DNA of 64,000 nt from Streptomyces sp. NBC_00464 (lineage in GTDB: Bacteria > Actinomycetota > Actinomycetes > Streptomycetales > Streptomycetaceae): the NCBI RefSeq assembly GCF_036013915.1, contig NZ_CP107899.1, positions 3,472,001 to 3,536,000 on the forward strand, written 5' to 3'. Positions 34,728 to 44,415 of this stretch are shown in pieces. Position 1 is the first letter of the stretch, and every line of letters begins with the position of its first letter. The notes under the pieces are model-generated. The model was not told where the DNA came from. It was given only the letters and a program-made list of their open reading frames with translations, and did no database searches. The position numbers were made by a program, and so were the translations under genes.

Positions 34728-35573
34728 TCAGTTCGCGAACTGGCGGTCCCTCACGGCCCTCCAGCGCTCCGCAAGACGGGCATACGCCTCGCTCGCCCCC
34801 TCGGCGTCCCCGGCACCCAGCGCGGCGATGCCCTCCGCCACATCCGCGGCACTCCGGTCCCCGGCAAGCTGCCCGGCCGGCAGCGCGTGCACCAGCCCGC
34901 CGTAGTCCAGCTCCACGAGCGCGCGCGGATGGAACTCCTCCAGCCACCGCCCGACGTCCACCAGCCCCTCGGTCAGCGGACCGTCGTCCATGGACTCCCG
35001 CAGCGTCTTCAGCCCCCGGGCCAGCCTGCGCCGCGCCTGGACCATCGGCGTCCGGTAGCGCAGCACGGGCGGCTCACCGTCCTCCCCCGCCTCCAGGTAC
35101 TCGCGCTCCTCGTCCGAGAACAGGACGAACCAGCGCACCGGGACCTGCCACACCGCCGTCCTGATCCACGGCCGGGCATCCGGATTGCGCTCCGCCCACC
35201 GTTCGTGGTCGGCCACGGCCTGCCCGCGCACCACCGGCGGCAGCAACGCGTCGAGCACCGCACCCGGAAACATGTCCGCCAGCCCGCCCAGCGCCAGCCA
35301 CCCGCGCAGCCGGGTCCGCCACGGGCAGACGCACACCACGCCGTCCACCTCGGCGACGAACGCGTCGGCGCTCTCGTGTGCCGGCACGCCGACCGGCGGT
35401 GTCGCCACCAAGTCGGCCAGGGAACGGCGCAGTTCGTCCTGGGCCGTAGGAATCAGCCCGCGGCCCGCATAGCGGGCCCAATGAGCACGTTCGGCCTCCG
35501 GGAAGGCCGCCAGTGGCTCGTACACCCGGAGGTAGGACGCGTAAGGGACGAGCACCGAAGACACCACCGACAT
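34728..35573 (-). CDS. Conserved actinobacterial protein of unknown function
   Basis: 281 residues, ATG start. Soluble, with many Trp and Arg (MSVVSSVLVPYASYLRVYEPL at the N-terminus, VRWFVLFSDEEREYLE in the middle, and PRALVELDYGGLVHAL towards the end). No catalytic motif is visible. It lies between bldC and vdh, the same neighbours as I recall in S. coelicolor, so it is a conserved Streptomyces core gene; recent databases place such proteins in DUF families. Divergent from vdh with about 175 bases between. Confidence 0.75.
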   Translation of the reverse strand: MSVVSSVLVPYASYLRVYEPLAAFPEAERAHWARYAGRGLIPTAQDELRRSLADLVATPPVGVPAHESADAFVAEVDGVVCVCPWRTRLRGWLALGGLADMFPGAVLDALLPPVVRGQAVADHERWAERNPDARPWIRTAVWQVPVRWFVLFSDEEREYLEAGEDGEPPVLRYRTPMVQARRRLARGLKTLRESMDDGPLTEGLVDVGRWLEEFHPRALVELDYGGLVHALPAGQLAGDRSAADVAEGIAALGAGDAEGASEAYARLAERWRAVRDRQFAN

Positions 35574-35749
35574 GCAGCGATCGTGTCACGCCAGTACTCC
35601 TGTAGTGGGTGATCCACGGCACTGGACCGGATCCGCGCCCCCGGAGGACTTACGCTCTTGCCCAGTCGGACCGTCCGTGCCGGTCGGTCCGGGGCCCTCC
35701 CCACCTTCAGGAGGGTCTTCCCGCCGCTTCGTACTTGGGAGTCACCACA

Positions 35750-36832
35750 GTGACCGATGTGACCGACGGCGTCCTGCACACCCTGTTCCACTCGGATCAG
35801 GGGGGCCACGAACAAGTCGTGCTCTGCCAGGACCGTGCCAGCGGCCTCAAGGCCGTCATCGCCATCCACTCCACCGCCCTGGGCCCGGCCCTCGGCGGCA
35901 CCCGCTTCTACCCTTACGCCTCCGAGGAGGAGGCCGTCGCGGACGCGCTGAACCTGGCGCGCGGCATGTCGTACAAGAACGCCATGGCCGGTCTCGACCA
36001 CGGCGGCGGCAAGGCGGTCATCATCGGTGACCCCGAGCAGATCAAGACCGAGGAACTCCTGCTGGCCTACGGCCGTTTCGTGGCCTCGCTCGGCGGGCGC
36101 TACGTGACGGCCTGCGATGTCGGCACGTACGTCGCCGACATGGACGTCGTGGCCCGTGAGTGCCGCTGGACCACCGGCCGCTCCCCCGAGAACGGCGGCG
36201 CCGGCGACTCCTCCGTGCTCACCGCGTTCGGCGTCTTCCAGGGCATGCGGGCCTCCGCCCAGCACCTCTGGGGCGACCCGACGCTGCGTGGCCGGAAAGT
36301 GGGGGTCGCGGGCGTCGGGAAGGTGGGCCACCACCTCGTCGAGCACCTGCTGTCGGACGGCGCCGAGGTCGTGATCACGGATGTACGGGACGAGTCCGTG
36401 CGCCGGATCACCGAGAAGCACCCCGAGGTCGCCGTCGTGGCCGACACCGAGGCGCTGATCCGTACCGAAGGTCTGGACATCTACGCGCCGTGCGCACTCG
36501 GCGGCGCGCTGAACGACGTCACCGTTCCGGTGCTCACCGCCTCGGTGGTGTGCGGTGCGGCCAACAACCAGCTCGCGCACCCGGGCGTCGAGAAGGACCT
36601 GGCGGACCGCTCGATCCTCTACGCACCCGACTACGTGGTGAACGCGGGTGGTGTCATCCAGGTCGCGGACGAGCTGCACGGCTTCGACTTCGACCGGTGC
36701 AGGGCGAAGGCGTCGAAGATCTTCGACACGACGCTGGCCATCTTTGCGCGCGCGAAGGCTGACGGCATTCCGCCGGCCGCCGCCGCCGACCGGATCGCCG
36801 AGCAGCGCATGGCCGAAGCCCGCCGTAGCTGA
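35750..36832 (+). CDS. vdh: Valine (branched-chain amino acid) dehydrogenase
   Basis: 360 residues from the GTG at 35750 (GGGAG about ten bases upstream; [18 protein letters not shown] is the known N-terminus). Glu/Leu/Phe/Val dehydrogenase family: catalytic Lys in [11 protein letters not shown], substrate residues in [12 protein letters not shown], Rossmann loop [17 protein letters not shown] and [11 protein letters not shown]. It oxidatively deaminates Val, Leu and Ile to 2-oxo acids with NAD, supplying acyl-CoA starters and precursors for polyketides and fatty acids. In S. coelicolor its expression responds to valine and ammonium. A hairpin at 36898-36942 follows. Confidence 0.96.
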   Translation: MTDVTDGVLHTLFHSDQGGHEQVVLCQDRASGLKAVIAIHSTALGPALGGTRFYPYASEEEAVADALNLARGMSYKNAMAGLDHGGGKAVIIGDPEQIKTEELLLAYGRFVASLGGRYVTACDVGTYVADMDVVARECRWTTGRSPENGGAGDSSVLTAFGVFQGMRASAQHLWGDPTLRGRKVGVAGVGKVGHHLVEHLLSDGAEVVITDVRDESVRRITEKHPEVAVVADTEALIRTEGLDIYAPCALGGALNDVTVPVLTASVVCGAANNQLAHPGVEKDLADRSILYAPDYVVNAGGVIQVADELHGFDFDRCRAKASKIFDTTLAIFARAKADGIPPAAAADRIAEQRMAEARRS

Positions 36833-37163
36833 GCCCCCGGCCCCCTGGCCGAACGTGCCGGGATCCCTACAGGGCGTCATCCCCGTGCGGGGCCTGCCGA
36901 CCCGCCGACCGCGAGACAAGACTCACGCCGGTCGGCGGGTCGCATGCCAATAAGAGGTTAAAATCGCAGTTGACCAGCGAGGACGGAGCACCTCGCGGGT
37001 CCTCTTCCGGGGCGTGTGATGCGGGCGGCGTACCGTATGGCCGCGGAAGCAGGTACCGTTAAAGCCCTACAGGCACGGTCTCTCTTCCGAGAGTCCGTCC
37101 TGAAACATGAACGCGTGTCAAGACTCTGGGGCCGTCGAGCCCCGTCACCGAGGGGGTCGAGCC
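36833..37163. other. Intergenic region between vdh and the DUF3073 gene
   Basis: Contains the vdh terminator (36898-36942), then an A/T-richer patch near 36948-36965 and the presumed promoter of the DUF3073 gene. No gene is supported. Confidence 0.45.
36898..36942 (+). terminator. Hairpin terminator after vdh
   Basis: Perfect 13-bp inverted repeat (CGACCCGCCGACC / GGTCGGCGGGTCG), 19-base loop, 65 bases past the stop. Confidence 0.65.
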
Positions 37164-37421
37164 ATGGGGCGCGGCCGGGCAAAGGCCAAGCAGACCAAGG
37201 TCGCCCGTCAGCTGAAGTACAGCAGCGGCGGGACTGACCTGTCGCGTCTGGCCAATGAGCTGGGCGCATCACCTTCGAGTCAACCACCGAACGCCGAGCC
37301 GTTCGAGGACGACGACGAGGAAGATGACCCGTACGCACAGTACGCGGATCAGTACAACGACGACGATGACGAGGACGAGGACGACAAGTCCGGTCCGTCG
37401 TCACAGCGCCGCGGCGCTTGA
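37164..37421 (+). CDS. DUF3073 protein
   Basis: 85 residues; ATG at 37164 with GAGGGGG upstream. Starts MGRGRAKAKQTKVARQLKY, the highly conserved basic N-terminus of this actinobacterial family, then LSRLANELG and a very acidic tail (EDDDEEDDPYAQYADQYNDDDDEDEDD, in part). The polarised basic/acidic layout suggests binding to nucleic acid or ribosome but no function is known. Conserved between vdh and purM in Streptomyces. Confidence 0.9.
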   Translation: MGRGRAKAKQTKVARQLKYSSGGTDLSRLANELGASPSSQPPNAEPFEDDDEEDDPYAQYADQYNDDDDEDEDDKSGPSSQRRGA

Positions 37422-37438
37422 CCTCGCGCTGACACATC

Positions 37439-37469
37439 AACCCGGTCCGGGCCTGTCCCGGACCGGGTT
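37439..37469 (+). terminator. Hairpin terminator after the DUF3073 gene
   Basis: Perfect 13-bp stem (AACCCGGTCCGGG / CCCGGACCGGGTT), 5-base loop, 17 bases past the stop. Confidence 0.8.
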
Positions 37470-37605
37470 CTGTGCTGTCCCGGCCCGGAACCGACAGGGC
37501 TTCCGGATGCCGGGCGGACCTTCCGGCCCGCCCGGCATTCCGTACGAATTCCCGCAGCTCGCCCACCGCCGGGGTTGAGCGTGTCCGCCGGACCCGCTCC
37601 CGCGC

Positions 37606-38679
37606 TCAGCGCGCGTACGTGCCCACGAGCTCCGCGCCCGTGGTGTGCGCACCGCGGTCGGTGATCTCGCCCGCCACCCAGGAGTCGACCCCACGGTCGG
37701 CGAGGGTCGTCAGCGCGGCGTCCACCGATTCGGCCGGGACGATCGCGATCATGCCGACGCCCATGTTGAGCGTCTTCTCCAGTTCCAGCTGCTCGACCTG
37801 ACCGGCCTTGCCCACGAGGTCGAAGACCGCGCCGGGCGTCCAGGTGGAGCGGTCCACCGTGGCGTGCAGGCCGTCCGGGATGACCCGGGCCAGGTTGTTG
37901 GCCAGTCCGCCGCCGGTGACGTGGCTGAAGCCGTGCACCTCGGTCGTACGGGTCAGGGCCAGGCAGTCCAGGGAGTAGATCCTGGTGGGCTCCAGGAGCT
38001 CCTCGCCGAGCGTCCGGCCGAACTCCTCGACCTCGCGGTCCAGCGTCCAGCCGGCCCGGTCGAAGACGACGTGGCGGACGAGCGAGTACCCGTTGGAGTG
38101 AAGACCGGACGACGCCATCGCGATGACGGCGTCACCCTTGCGAATACGGTCCGGGCCCAGCAGCCGGTCGGCCTCGACCACACCCGTACCGGCGCCGGCG
38201 ACATCGAAGTCGTCCGGGCCGAGCAGGCCGGGGTGTTCGGCGGTCTCGCCGCCGACCAGGGCGCAGCCTGCCAGCACACAGCCTTCGGCGATGCCCTTCA
38301 CGATGGCCGCGACACGCTCGGGATGCACCTTGCCGACACAGATGTAGTCGGTCATGAACAGCGGCTCGGCACCGCAGACGACGAGGTCGTCCACGACCAT
38401 GCCGACGAGGTCGTGGCCGATGGTGTCGTACACGCCCATCTGACGGGCGAGGTCGACCTTCGTGCCGACGCCGTCCGTGGCGGAGGCGAGCAGCGGACGC
38501 TCGTAGCGCTTGAGCGCCGAGGCGTCGAAGAGTCCGGCGAAGCCGCCGAGCCCGCCGAGGCCCGCGACCTCGGGGCGCTGCGTCTTCTTCACCCACTGCT
38601 TCATCAGCTCTACGGCACGGTCGCCGGCCTCGATGTCGACGCCCGCTGCCGCGTAGGAAGCACCTGTTGTCTCAGACAT
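37606..38679 (-). CDS. purM: Phosphoribosylformylglycinamidine cyclo-ligase (AIR synthetase)
   Basis: 357 residues. Converts FGAM to AIR with ATP, step 5 of purine synthesis. Signature strings: YAAAGVDIEAGDRAVELMK, the ATP loop ATDGVGTKVDLA, DDLVVCGAEPLFMTDY, GGETAEHPG, SSGLHSNGYSLVR and SHVTGGGLANNLAR. Lies 60 bases after purF on the same strand and is almost certainly cotranscribed with it. Confidence 0.97.
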   Translation of the reverse strand: MSETTGASYAAAGVDIEAGDRAVELMKQWVKKTQRPEVAGLGGLGGFAGLFDASALKRYERPLLASATDGVGTKVDLARQMGVYDTIGHDLVGMVVDDLVVCGAEPLFMTDYICVGKVHPERVAAIVKGIAEGCVLAGCALVGGETAEHPGLLGPDDFDVAGAGTGVVEADRLLGPDRIRKGDAVIAMASSGLHSNGYSLVRHVVFDRAGWTLDREVEEFGRTLGEELLEPTRIYSLDCLALTRTTEVHGFSHVTGGGLANNLARVIPDGLHATVDRSTWTPGAVFDLVGKAGQVEQLELEKTLNMGVGMIAIVPAESVDAALTTLADRGVDSWVAGEITDRGAHTTGAELVGTYAR

Positions 38680-38739
38680 TGCCTGGGATCTTTCGTGTGG
38701 AAATACGGGGCTGGTGGGAGGGCTGTCGTGCGGTCCGGG

Positions 38740-40266
38740 TCACGGACGGCGCAGCGCGTCGGCCGCGGCGGTCGCCGCAGGGCCTGCCGCCAGCTCGGTC
38801 TCCAGCAGCTGCTTGCCGAGCAGCTCCGGGTCCGGAAGCTCCATCGGGTACTCGCCGTCGAAGCAGGCGCGGCACAGATTCGGCTTGTCGATCGTCGTCG
38901 CCTCGATCATCGCGTCGAGCGAGATGTACGAGAGCGAGTCGGCCCCCATCGACGTGGCGATCTCGTCGACGGACATGCCGTTGGCGATCAGCTCGGCGCG
39001 GGTGGCGAAGTCGATACCGAAGAAGCAGGGCCACTTCACCGGCGGGGACGAGATCCGGATGTGGATCTCGGCGGCGCCGGCCTCGCGGAGCATCCGGACG
39101 AGTGCGCGCTGGGTGTTGCCGCGGACGATCGAGTCGTCGACGACCACCAGCCGCTTGCCCTTGATGACTTCCTTGAGCGGGTTCAGCTTGAGGCGGATGC
39201 CGAGCTGCCGGATGGTCTGGGACGGCTGGATGAAGGTACGGCCGACATAGGCGTTCTTCACCAGTCCGGCGCCGAACGGGATGCCGCTGGCCTCCGCGTA
39301 ACCGATGGCGGCGGGGGTGCCGGACTCCGGTGTCGCTATGACCAGATCGGCCTCGACCGGGGCTTCGGCGGCCAGCTTGCGGCCCATCTCCACCCGGGAG
39401 AGGTAGACGTTGCGCCCGGCGATGTCGGTGTCGGGGCGGGCCAGGTAGACGTACTCGAAGACGCAGCCCTTGGGCTTCGCTTCTGCGAAGCGGGAGGTGC
39501 GCAGGCCGTTCTCGTCGATGGCGACGAGCTCGCCCGGCTCGATCTCGCGGACGAAGCTGGCGCCGCAGATGTCGAGGGCGGCGGACTCGGAGGCCACCAC
39601 CCAGCCGCGCTCCAGCCGGCCGAGGACCAGCGGGCGGATGCCCTGCGGGTCACGGGCCGCGTAGAGGGTGTGCTCATCCATGAAGACGAGGGAGAAGGCG
39701 CCCTTCACCTCGGGAAGCACCCTGGTGGCGGCTTCCTCGATGGTGAGCGGCTTGCCGTCGTCGTCGGTCTGGCCGGCGAGCAGCGCGGTCACGAGGTCGG
39801 TGTCGTTGGTCGCGGCGACCTGGGTGGCGCGACCGTCCTTGCGCGGAAGGTCGGCGACCATCTCGGCGAGCTGGGCCGTGTTGACCAGGTTGCCGTTATG
39901 ACCCAGGGCGATCGAACCGTGCGCGGTCGCACGGAACGTCGGCTGCGCGTTCTCCCACACCGAGGCACCGGTGGTGGAGTAACGGGCATGACCGACCGCG
40001 ATATGGCCCTGGAGCGATCCCAGAGACGTTTCGTCGAAGACCTGCGAGACCAGTCCCATGTCCTTGAAGACCAGGATCTGGGACCCGTTGCTCACTGCGA
40101 TGCCCGCGGACTCCTGTCCACGGTGCTGCAGGGCATACAGTCCGAAATAGGTGAGCTTGGCGACCTCTTCGCCCGGAGCCCAGACACCGAAGACGCCACA
40201 AGCGTCCTGGGGGCCTTTCTCTCCGGGGAGCAGGTCGTGGTTGAGTCGTCCATCACCACGAGGCAC
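38740..40266 (-). CDS. purF: Amidophosphoribosyltransferase
   Basis: 508 residues, GTG start. First committed step of purine synthesis: PRPP + Gln to phosphoribosylamine. A 22-residue propeptide precedes the catalytic Cys23 (DACGVFGVWAPGEE), as in the Bacillus-type enzyme; GHARYSTTG and NGNLVNTAQL belong to the glutaminase domain, and the PRPP loop is VVVDDSIVRGNTQRALV. Cys residues in KWPCFFGID and LCRACFDGEYP are positioned like the Fe-S ligands of the Bacillus enzyme, so an oxygen-sensitive cluster is likely. First gene of purF-purM. Confidence 0.97.
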   Translation of the reverse strand: MPRGDGRLNHDLLPGEKGPQDACGVFGVWAPGEEVAKLTYFGLYALQHRGQESAGIAVSNGSQILVFKDMGLVSQVFDETSLGSLQGHIAVGHARYSTTGASVWENAQPTFRATAHGSIALGHNGNLVNTAQLAEMVADLPRKDGRATQVAATNDTDLVTALLAGQTDDDGKPLTIEEAATRVLPEVKGAFSLVFMDEHTLYAARDPQGIRPLVLGRLERGWVVASESAALDICGASFVREIEPGELVAIDENGLRTSRFAEAKPKGCVFEYVYLARPDTDIAGRNVYLSRVEMGRKLAAEAPVEADLVIATPESGTPAAIGYAEASGIPFGAGLVKNAYVGRTFIQPSQTIRQLGIRLKLNPLKEVIKGKRLVVVDDSIVRGNTQRALVRMLREAGAAEIHIRISSPPVKWPCFFGIDFATRAELIANGMSVDEIATSMGADSLSYISLDAMIEATTIDKPNLCRACFDGEYPMELPDPELLGKQLLETELAAGPAATAAADALRRP

Positions 40267-41192
40267 GCCACCGAGTGTAGGCGAGATCGACCACTGGTCC
40301 GAATTGGGGACGCCCCGCCGGACTGCGGAAGAAGCGCCCCCGAACCCCCCTCCACAGCCGTACCGGAGTGTGACGCGGAGTGATCACCGCCCGGGGGCGA
40401 ACGGCCGGCCGCAGCCGCCTCGGGGCAGTCGTCGCCCGGATCAACGGCGGGTTACCTACGGGTTCCAGCCACGGAACCACAGGGCGGCCGGGCCGGTCCG
40501 TGGCCCTCCGTGAGGACCCCCGTCGCGGCCTCTCGCGGGGTGGCCGAACGCTCGTTTCGTGGCGAGCCTCACACCGGGCACACGCGGGGACGACCGGTAT
40601 GCGGCTTCTGGCGTCGCCCGGAGAGGTTCCTGTGCGGGTCAGGGGAAGCCGCGGGCTTGGTGCGGGGAACGTCCGGAGAGTGCCGGGGGCCGTCCGGAGT
40701 GCGAGACCGGCGTTGACAGGCGCATGCCTCGTTGGCAGGCTCCTGCCTCATGCAGCCCCTCGGTGACCACACGGTCACGCTCGTGGAGCGCCGTCACGTC
40801 GATCTGGGACGTGTTTCGAGCGCCATCTGTCGCCACGCCTGATTTCACCGGCGCGCGCGAGGGCTTCTGCTGTTCTCTTCACTCGGTCTCCCGTTCTCCC
40901 GATCTCCCGCTTCTCCACGTGACCGCTGTACGCCTTGGCCCTGGCGGGCCCGGTAGGTCTCGTGGGCGTGGGTCTCCTGGGTCCCTTGCGCTCCCGCCGC
41001 TCCCTGCGCCTCTTGCCTCTCTTGCGCCCTTTGCACGTCCGTAACTGTCCGGACTGTCCGGTCGGCCCCTGACCGGTCCCGTACGCCTCCGGATCCACAC
41101 CCGCACCCGTCTCCGCGCCCCGTCGTCGGCGGGCGGAACGGGCCCTTTCGCCTTCGTCGCCCCGTGCGGCCGAGTCCTGCCCTGGAGCAGCC
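40267..41192. other. Long intergenic stretch between purF and the sulfatase
   Basis: About 925 bases without a supported gene. It carries the purF promoter region, a GTTGACA followed by overlapping short inverted repeats (AGGC-4-GCCT near 40718 and GGCAGG-2-CCTGCC near 40735), and a strand-biased CT-rich run at about 40940-41040. Several frames are open but none has a ribosome site plus recognisable protein. Confidence 0.5.
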
Positions 41193-42635
41193 ATGCCTAC
41201 TCGTGACTCGAACACCAGTTCCAGCAATTCCTTGACCCGGCGCGCCTTCGGAACGGCTGTGGGTGCCACGGCCGCGACCGCCGCGGTGGGGCTGCCGGCC
41301 GCCCCTGCCTCCGCCGCACCGGCGGAGACGGCCGCACACGAGCAGCCTTTCCGGGCAGCCCGGGGCCGGCACTCCCGGCGTCCCAACATCCTCTTCATCC
41401 TCGGGGACGACCTCGGCTGGGCCGATCTCTCCTCCTACGGTTCGCCGGACATCCGCACCCCGAATCTGGACCGGCTCGGCCGGCAGGGAGTGCGGTTCAC
41501 CGACGCCTACGCCGGGTCCGCGACCTGCTCGCCGACCCGGTTCAGCCTGTACACGGGCCGCTACCCCGGGCGCACGAAGGGCGGCCTCGCCGAACCCATC
41601 GCAGACCGCTCGGCCGGTCTCGAACCCACCCATCCGACCCTCGCCTCGCTGCTGCGCGGTGCCGGGTACGCGACCGCGCTGATCGGCAAGTGGCACTGCG
41701 GCTATCTGCCGGACTACAGCCCCACCAAGTCGGGCTGGGACGAGTTCTTCGGCAACTTCGGCGGGGCGCTGGAGTACTACTCGAAGCTCGGCCTCGGCGG
41801 CGAGTACGACCTCTACGAGGGCGATGCCGAGTACAAGGACCTGCGGTACTACACCCGCATCCTCACCGAGCGGGCGAGCGAGTACGTACAGCGCGACCAC
41901 GACAAGCCATGGCTGCTGAACCTCAACTTCACCACCCCGCACTGGCCCTGGATCGCCGAGGGCGACACGGCGGAGAGCGCCGAGATCGTACGGAAGATCA
42001 AGGAGGGCGGCCTCGGCGGGCTGTTCCACGCCGACGGGGGATCGGTCGCCAAGTACAAGGAGATGGTCGAGGATCTGGACCGGTCGGTCGGCGAGGTGCT
42101 GAAGGCGCTGAAGCGGTCCGGCCAGGAGGAGGACACCCTGGTGTTCTTCGCCAGCGACAACGGCGGTGAGCGCTTCTCGTACCAGTGGCCGCTCTCCGGC
42201 AACAAGAGCTCGCTCCAGGAGGGCGGCATCCGGGTCCCGGCCGTGCTGCGCTGGCCGGCCAGGATCGACCCGCACCAGGTGAGCGGTCTGCCGCTGTTCT
42301 CGCCCGACTGGACGGCGACACTGCTGGAACTCGGTGGCGCCCGGCCCGATCCGGCCTACCCGCTGGACGGCATCAGCCTCGCCGGATACCTGCTGCGGGG
42401 CGAACAGCCGAAGGAGCGGGACCTGTTCTGGCGGGTACGCGGGGAGCGTGCGCTGCGCCGCGGCGACTGGAAGTACTACCGGGGCAGGGGTGGGGCCGAT
42501 CAGCTCTTCAACCTGGCGCACGACCAGCGGGAGCAGGCCGACCGGGCCGCCGCCGAACCGGAGCTGCTGGCCGGACTGCGGGCAGCCTGGGAACGGACGG
42601 ACGCCGGCCTGCTGCCGTACCCGAAGGCCTCCTGA
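41193..42635 (+). CDS. Exported sulfatase (formylglycine type)
   Basis: 480 residues, ATG with GGAG five bases upstream. A twin-arginine signal (SLTRRAFGTAVGATAATAAVG, residues ~13-33) predicts folded export. Alkaline-phosphatase-superfamily sulfatase: metal ligands in LFILGDDLGWADLSSYG, formylglycine motif CSPTRFSLYTGR (the Cys is converted to formylglycine), GKWHCG, and FFASDNGGERFSYQWPLSG. It hydrolyses a sulfate ester outside the cell, substrate unknown; a sulfatase-modifying enzyme would have to be encoded elsewhere. Converges with the DinB-fold gene. Confidence 0.93.
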   Translation: MPTRDSNTSSSNSLTRRAFGTAVGATAATAAVGLPAAPASAAPAETAAHEQPFRAARGRHSRRPNILFILGDDLGWADLSSYGSPDIRTPNLDRLGRQGVRFTDAYAGSATCSPTRFSLYTGRYPGRTKGGLAEPIADRSAGLEPTHPTLASLLRGAGYATALIGKWHCGYLPDYSPTKSGWDEFFGNFGGALEYYSKLGLGGEYDLYEGDAEYKDLRYYTRILTERASEYVQRDHDKPWLLNLNFTTPHWPWIAEGDTAESAEIVRKIKEGGLGGLFHADGGSVAKYKEMVEDLDRSVGEVLKALKRSGQEEDTLVFFASDNGGERFSYQWPLSGNKSSLQEGGIRVPAVLRWPARIDPHQVSGLPLFSPDWTATLLELGGARPDPAYPLDGISLAGYLLRGEQPKERDLFWRVRGERALRRGDWKYYRGRGGADQLFNLAHDQREQADRAAAEPELLAGLRAAWERTDAGLLPYPKAS

Positions 42636-42654
42636 ACTCCGCCCGAACCGCTGT

Positions 42655-43455
42655 TCACCCCATCAGGGGCAGCAGCGCGGCAAGGTCAGCCCGTTCACCA
42701 CTGGCGCTGACCTTGGCCGCGTCCAGTTCCTGTGCCCACTCCGTACGCCCGGTGGCGAGCCCGATCCAGGTGAGCGGGTCGGTCTCGACCACGTTGGGCG
42801 GCGTACCGCGCGTGTGCCGGGGGCCCTGGACGCACTGGACGACCGCGAAGGGCGGGACCCGCACCTCGACCGAGCCCCCCGGCGCCTTCTCCGCCAGGGC
42901 GTCGGCAAGCAGCCGGGTGCAGGCAGCGAGCGCCTGGCGGTCGTACGGGATACCGAGCCCGGTCGCCTCGTTGAGGTCGTACGTGTGGACGACCAGCTCC
43001 ACGGTGCGGGTCACCAGGAAGTCCCCGAGCCGCATGGCACCGACCCGGGTGGCCAGCAGGCGGTCCTCGGGAGCGCCCGGCACCAGCGCCTCGAAGCGGT
43101 CGGCCACCTCTGCGTACAGGGCGTCCACATCGGGGTGAGCGGCGGCGAGCGCCACAGTGTCATCGGCGATCCGGCCGGCCCGCCCAGCCGTGGAGAACGG
43201 CCACTCCAGCAAGCTCACCTCGGGCTTGGCGAGGGCCGGTTCGGGGAGCTCCAGGGTCCGGCTGACATGCGAGAGCGCCATGGTCAGGTGGACGGCGAGC
43301 TCACGCACCGTCCACGCGCCGAGTCCGCTCGGCGCATTCAGCTGCTGAGACGTCAGGGTGCTGACGGCGGACCGGACATGGGCGAACTGCGCCAGGACCG
43401 CGGCGCGGGTCCTGACCGGGTCGTAGCGGCGGGCGGGCTTCTGGGACGGCGGCAT
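42655..43455 (-). CDS. DinB-fold / maleylpyruvate isomerase family protein (mycothiol-dependent type)
   Basis: 266 residues. The N-terminal four-helix DinB-like metal domain has the His patterns GAWTVRELAVHLTMALSHV, and VELVVHTYDLNEATG further on; the C-terminal ~80 residues form the sterol-carrier-like domain of the mycothiol maleylpyruvate isomerase family (NVVETDPLTWIGLATGRTEW). Such proteins use mycothiol in isomerisation or detoxification; the substrate here is not predictable. Same strand as, and 140 bases after, the TetR gene; a 33-bp duplication lies between. Confidence 0.88.
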   Translation of the reverse strand: MPPSQKPARRYDPVRTRAAVLAQFAHVRSAVSTLTSQQLNAPSGLGAWTVRELAVHLTMALSHVSRTLELPEPALAKPEVSLLEWPFSTAGRAGRIADDTVALAAAHPDVDALYAEVADRFEALVPGAPEDRLLATRVGAMRLGDFLVTRTVELVVHTYDLNEATGLGIPYDRQALAACTRLLADALAEKAPGGSVEVRVPPFAVVQCVQGPRHTRGTPPNVVETDPLTWIGLATGRTEWAQELDAAKVSASGERADLAALLPLMG

Positions 43456-43507
43456 GGAGGGGAGCCTACGGCGTCATCGCCCGGCACAAGGCACATTCCC
43501 GGGTCAG

Positions 43508-43573
43508 CCCCGAGCCCGCCCCGGCAGGGAAGGAGACGGGCCCCGAGCCCGCCCCGGAAGGGAAGGAGACGGG
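43508..43573. repeat. 33-bp tandem duplication
   Basis: Two copies differing at one base, each starting CCCCGAGCCCGCCCCGG and ending GAGACGGG, between the TetR and DinB-fold genes. Confidence 0.85.
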
Positions 43574-43595
43574 CCCCGATCTCGACAGGAACGGG

Positions 43596-44237
43596 TCAGG
43601 CGCGGGTCGCGAAGCCGCTCAGGCCCGTCTCAAGCAGGCCGAAACCTCGCGCGGCGAGCACTTCGGCATCCGCCGCGATCGCGTCGGCCGCTTCGCCGGC
43701 CAGCAGCCGGCGCTGGTTCTCGGCGATCAGGGCGTTGCGGGTGCCGATCAGCTGGGCGGCCACGATGCGCGCGACGGCCGGCTCCTCGCCCTCGTCGACC
43801 AGGACATCGGCGAGCAGCTCGCCGGTGCGGACAAAGAAGGCGTGGGCCCGGGTGAGCAGGGCCGGTGTCTGCTGGATGAGCTGGAGGAGCCCGAGGACCA
43901 CCGGCGCATCGCTCATCCCGACCGCGGGATCCCGGCTCTCGACGGCAGCCAGGAACTGGCGCCGCACGCCGGTCACCACCGACTCGCCGGGCGCCCGGTC
44001 CCGTACCACCTGGGCGACATCGCCGATGTGCTCCTCCAGAGGAGCGAGAACCAGATCTTCTTTGCTGTCGAAGTAGTTGAAGACAGTCATCTTCGACACG
44101 TCGGCCGCTTCGGCGATCTCCGCGACCGAGACCTGGTCGAACCCACGGTCGCCGAAGAGCCTCATGGCCTCGGCCAGCAGACGGCGTCGCGTCTGGATCT
44201 TCTTGCGCTCGCGCAGGCCCAGCCCCTCAGACAGCAT
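43596..44237 (-). CDS. TetR-family transcriptional regulator
   Basis: 213 residues, ATG. N-terminal helix-turn-helix is standard (RERKKIQTRRRLLAEAMRLFGDRG, then VSVAEIAEAADVSKMTVFNYFDSKEDLV); the C-terminal ligand domain (60-210) belongs to the MftR/AcrR-like type with a final ARGFGLLETGL helix. A perfect ATGTAC-3-GTACAT palindrome lies about 40 bases upstream, a likely autoregulatory operator. The DinB-fold gene downstream on the same strand is a candidate target. Confidence 0.93.
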   Translation of the reverse strand: MLSEGLGLRERKKIQTRRRLLAEAMRLFGDRGFDQVSVAEIAEAADVSKMTVFNYFDSKEDLVLAPLEEHIGDVAQVVRDRAPGESVVTGVRRQFLAAVESRDPAVGMSDAPVVLGLLQLIQQTPALLTRAHAFFVRTGELLADVLVDEGEEPAVARIVAAQLIGTRNALIAENQRRLLAGEAADAIAADAEVLAARGFGLLETGLSGFATRA

Positions 44238-44278
44238 GCAATCACTGTACCAGGATGAAAGTTAATCTTGGATGAGTA

Positions 44279-44293
44279 ATGTACCAAGTACAT
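44279..44293. promoter_or_regulatory. TetR operator candidate
   Basis: Perfect inverted repeat ATGTAC-CAA-GTACAT (15 bases) in the A/T-rich leader of the TetR gene. Confidence 0.55.
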
Positions 44294-44343
44294 GTTAATG
44301 GAAGAGGCACCTTCCGTGGCGGAAACCCGGGCCGTACGGGCCA

Positions 44344-44386
44344 CGCGGAAGCCCCCGCACGGTCGGACCGTGCGGGGGCTTCCGCG
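44344..44386 (-). terminator. Hairpin terminator after purL
   Basis: Nearly perfect ~20-bp stem (GCGGAAGCCCCCGCACGGTC and its complement) 30 bases past the purL stop; separates the pur operon from the TetR gene. Confidence 0.85.
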
Positions 44387-44415
44387 AAGGGTGACGGGCG
44401 AACCCGCCGGGGCAG

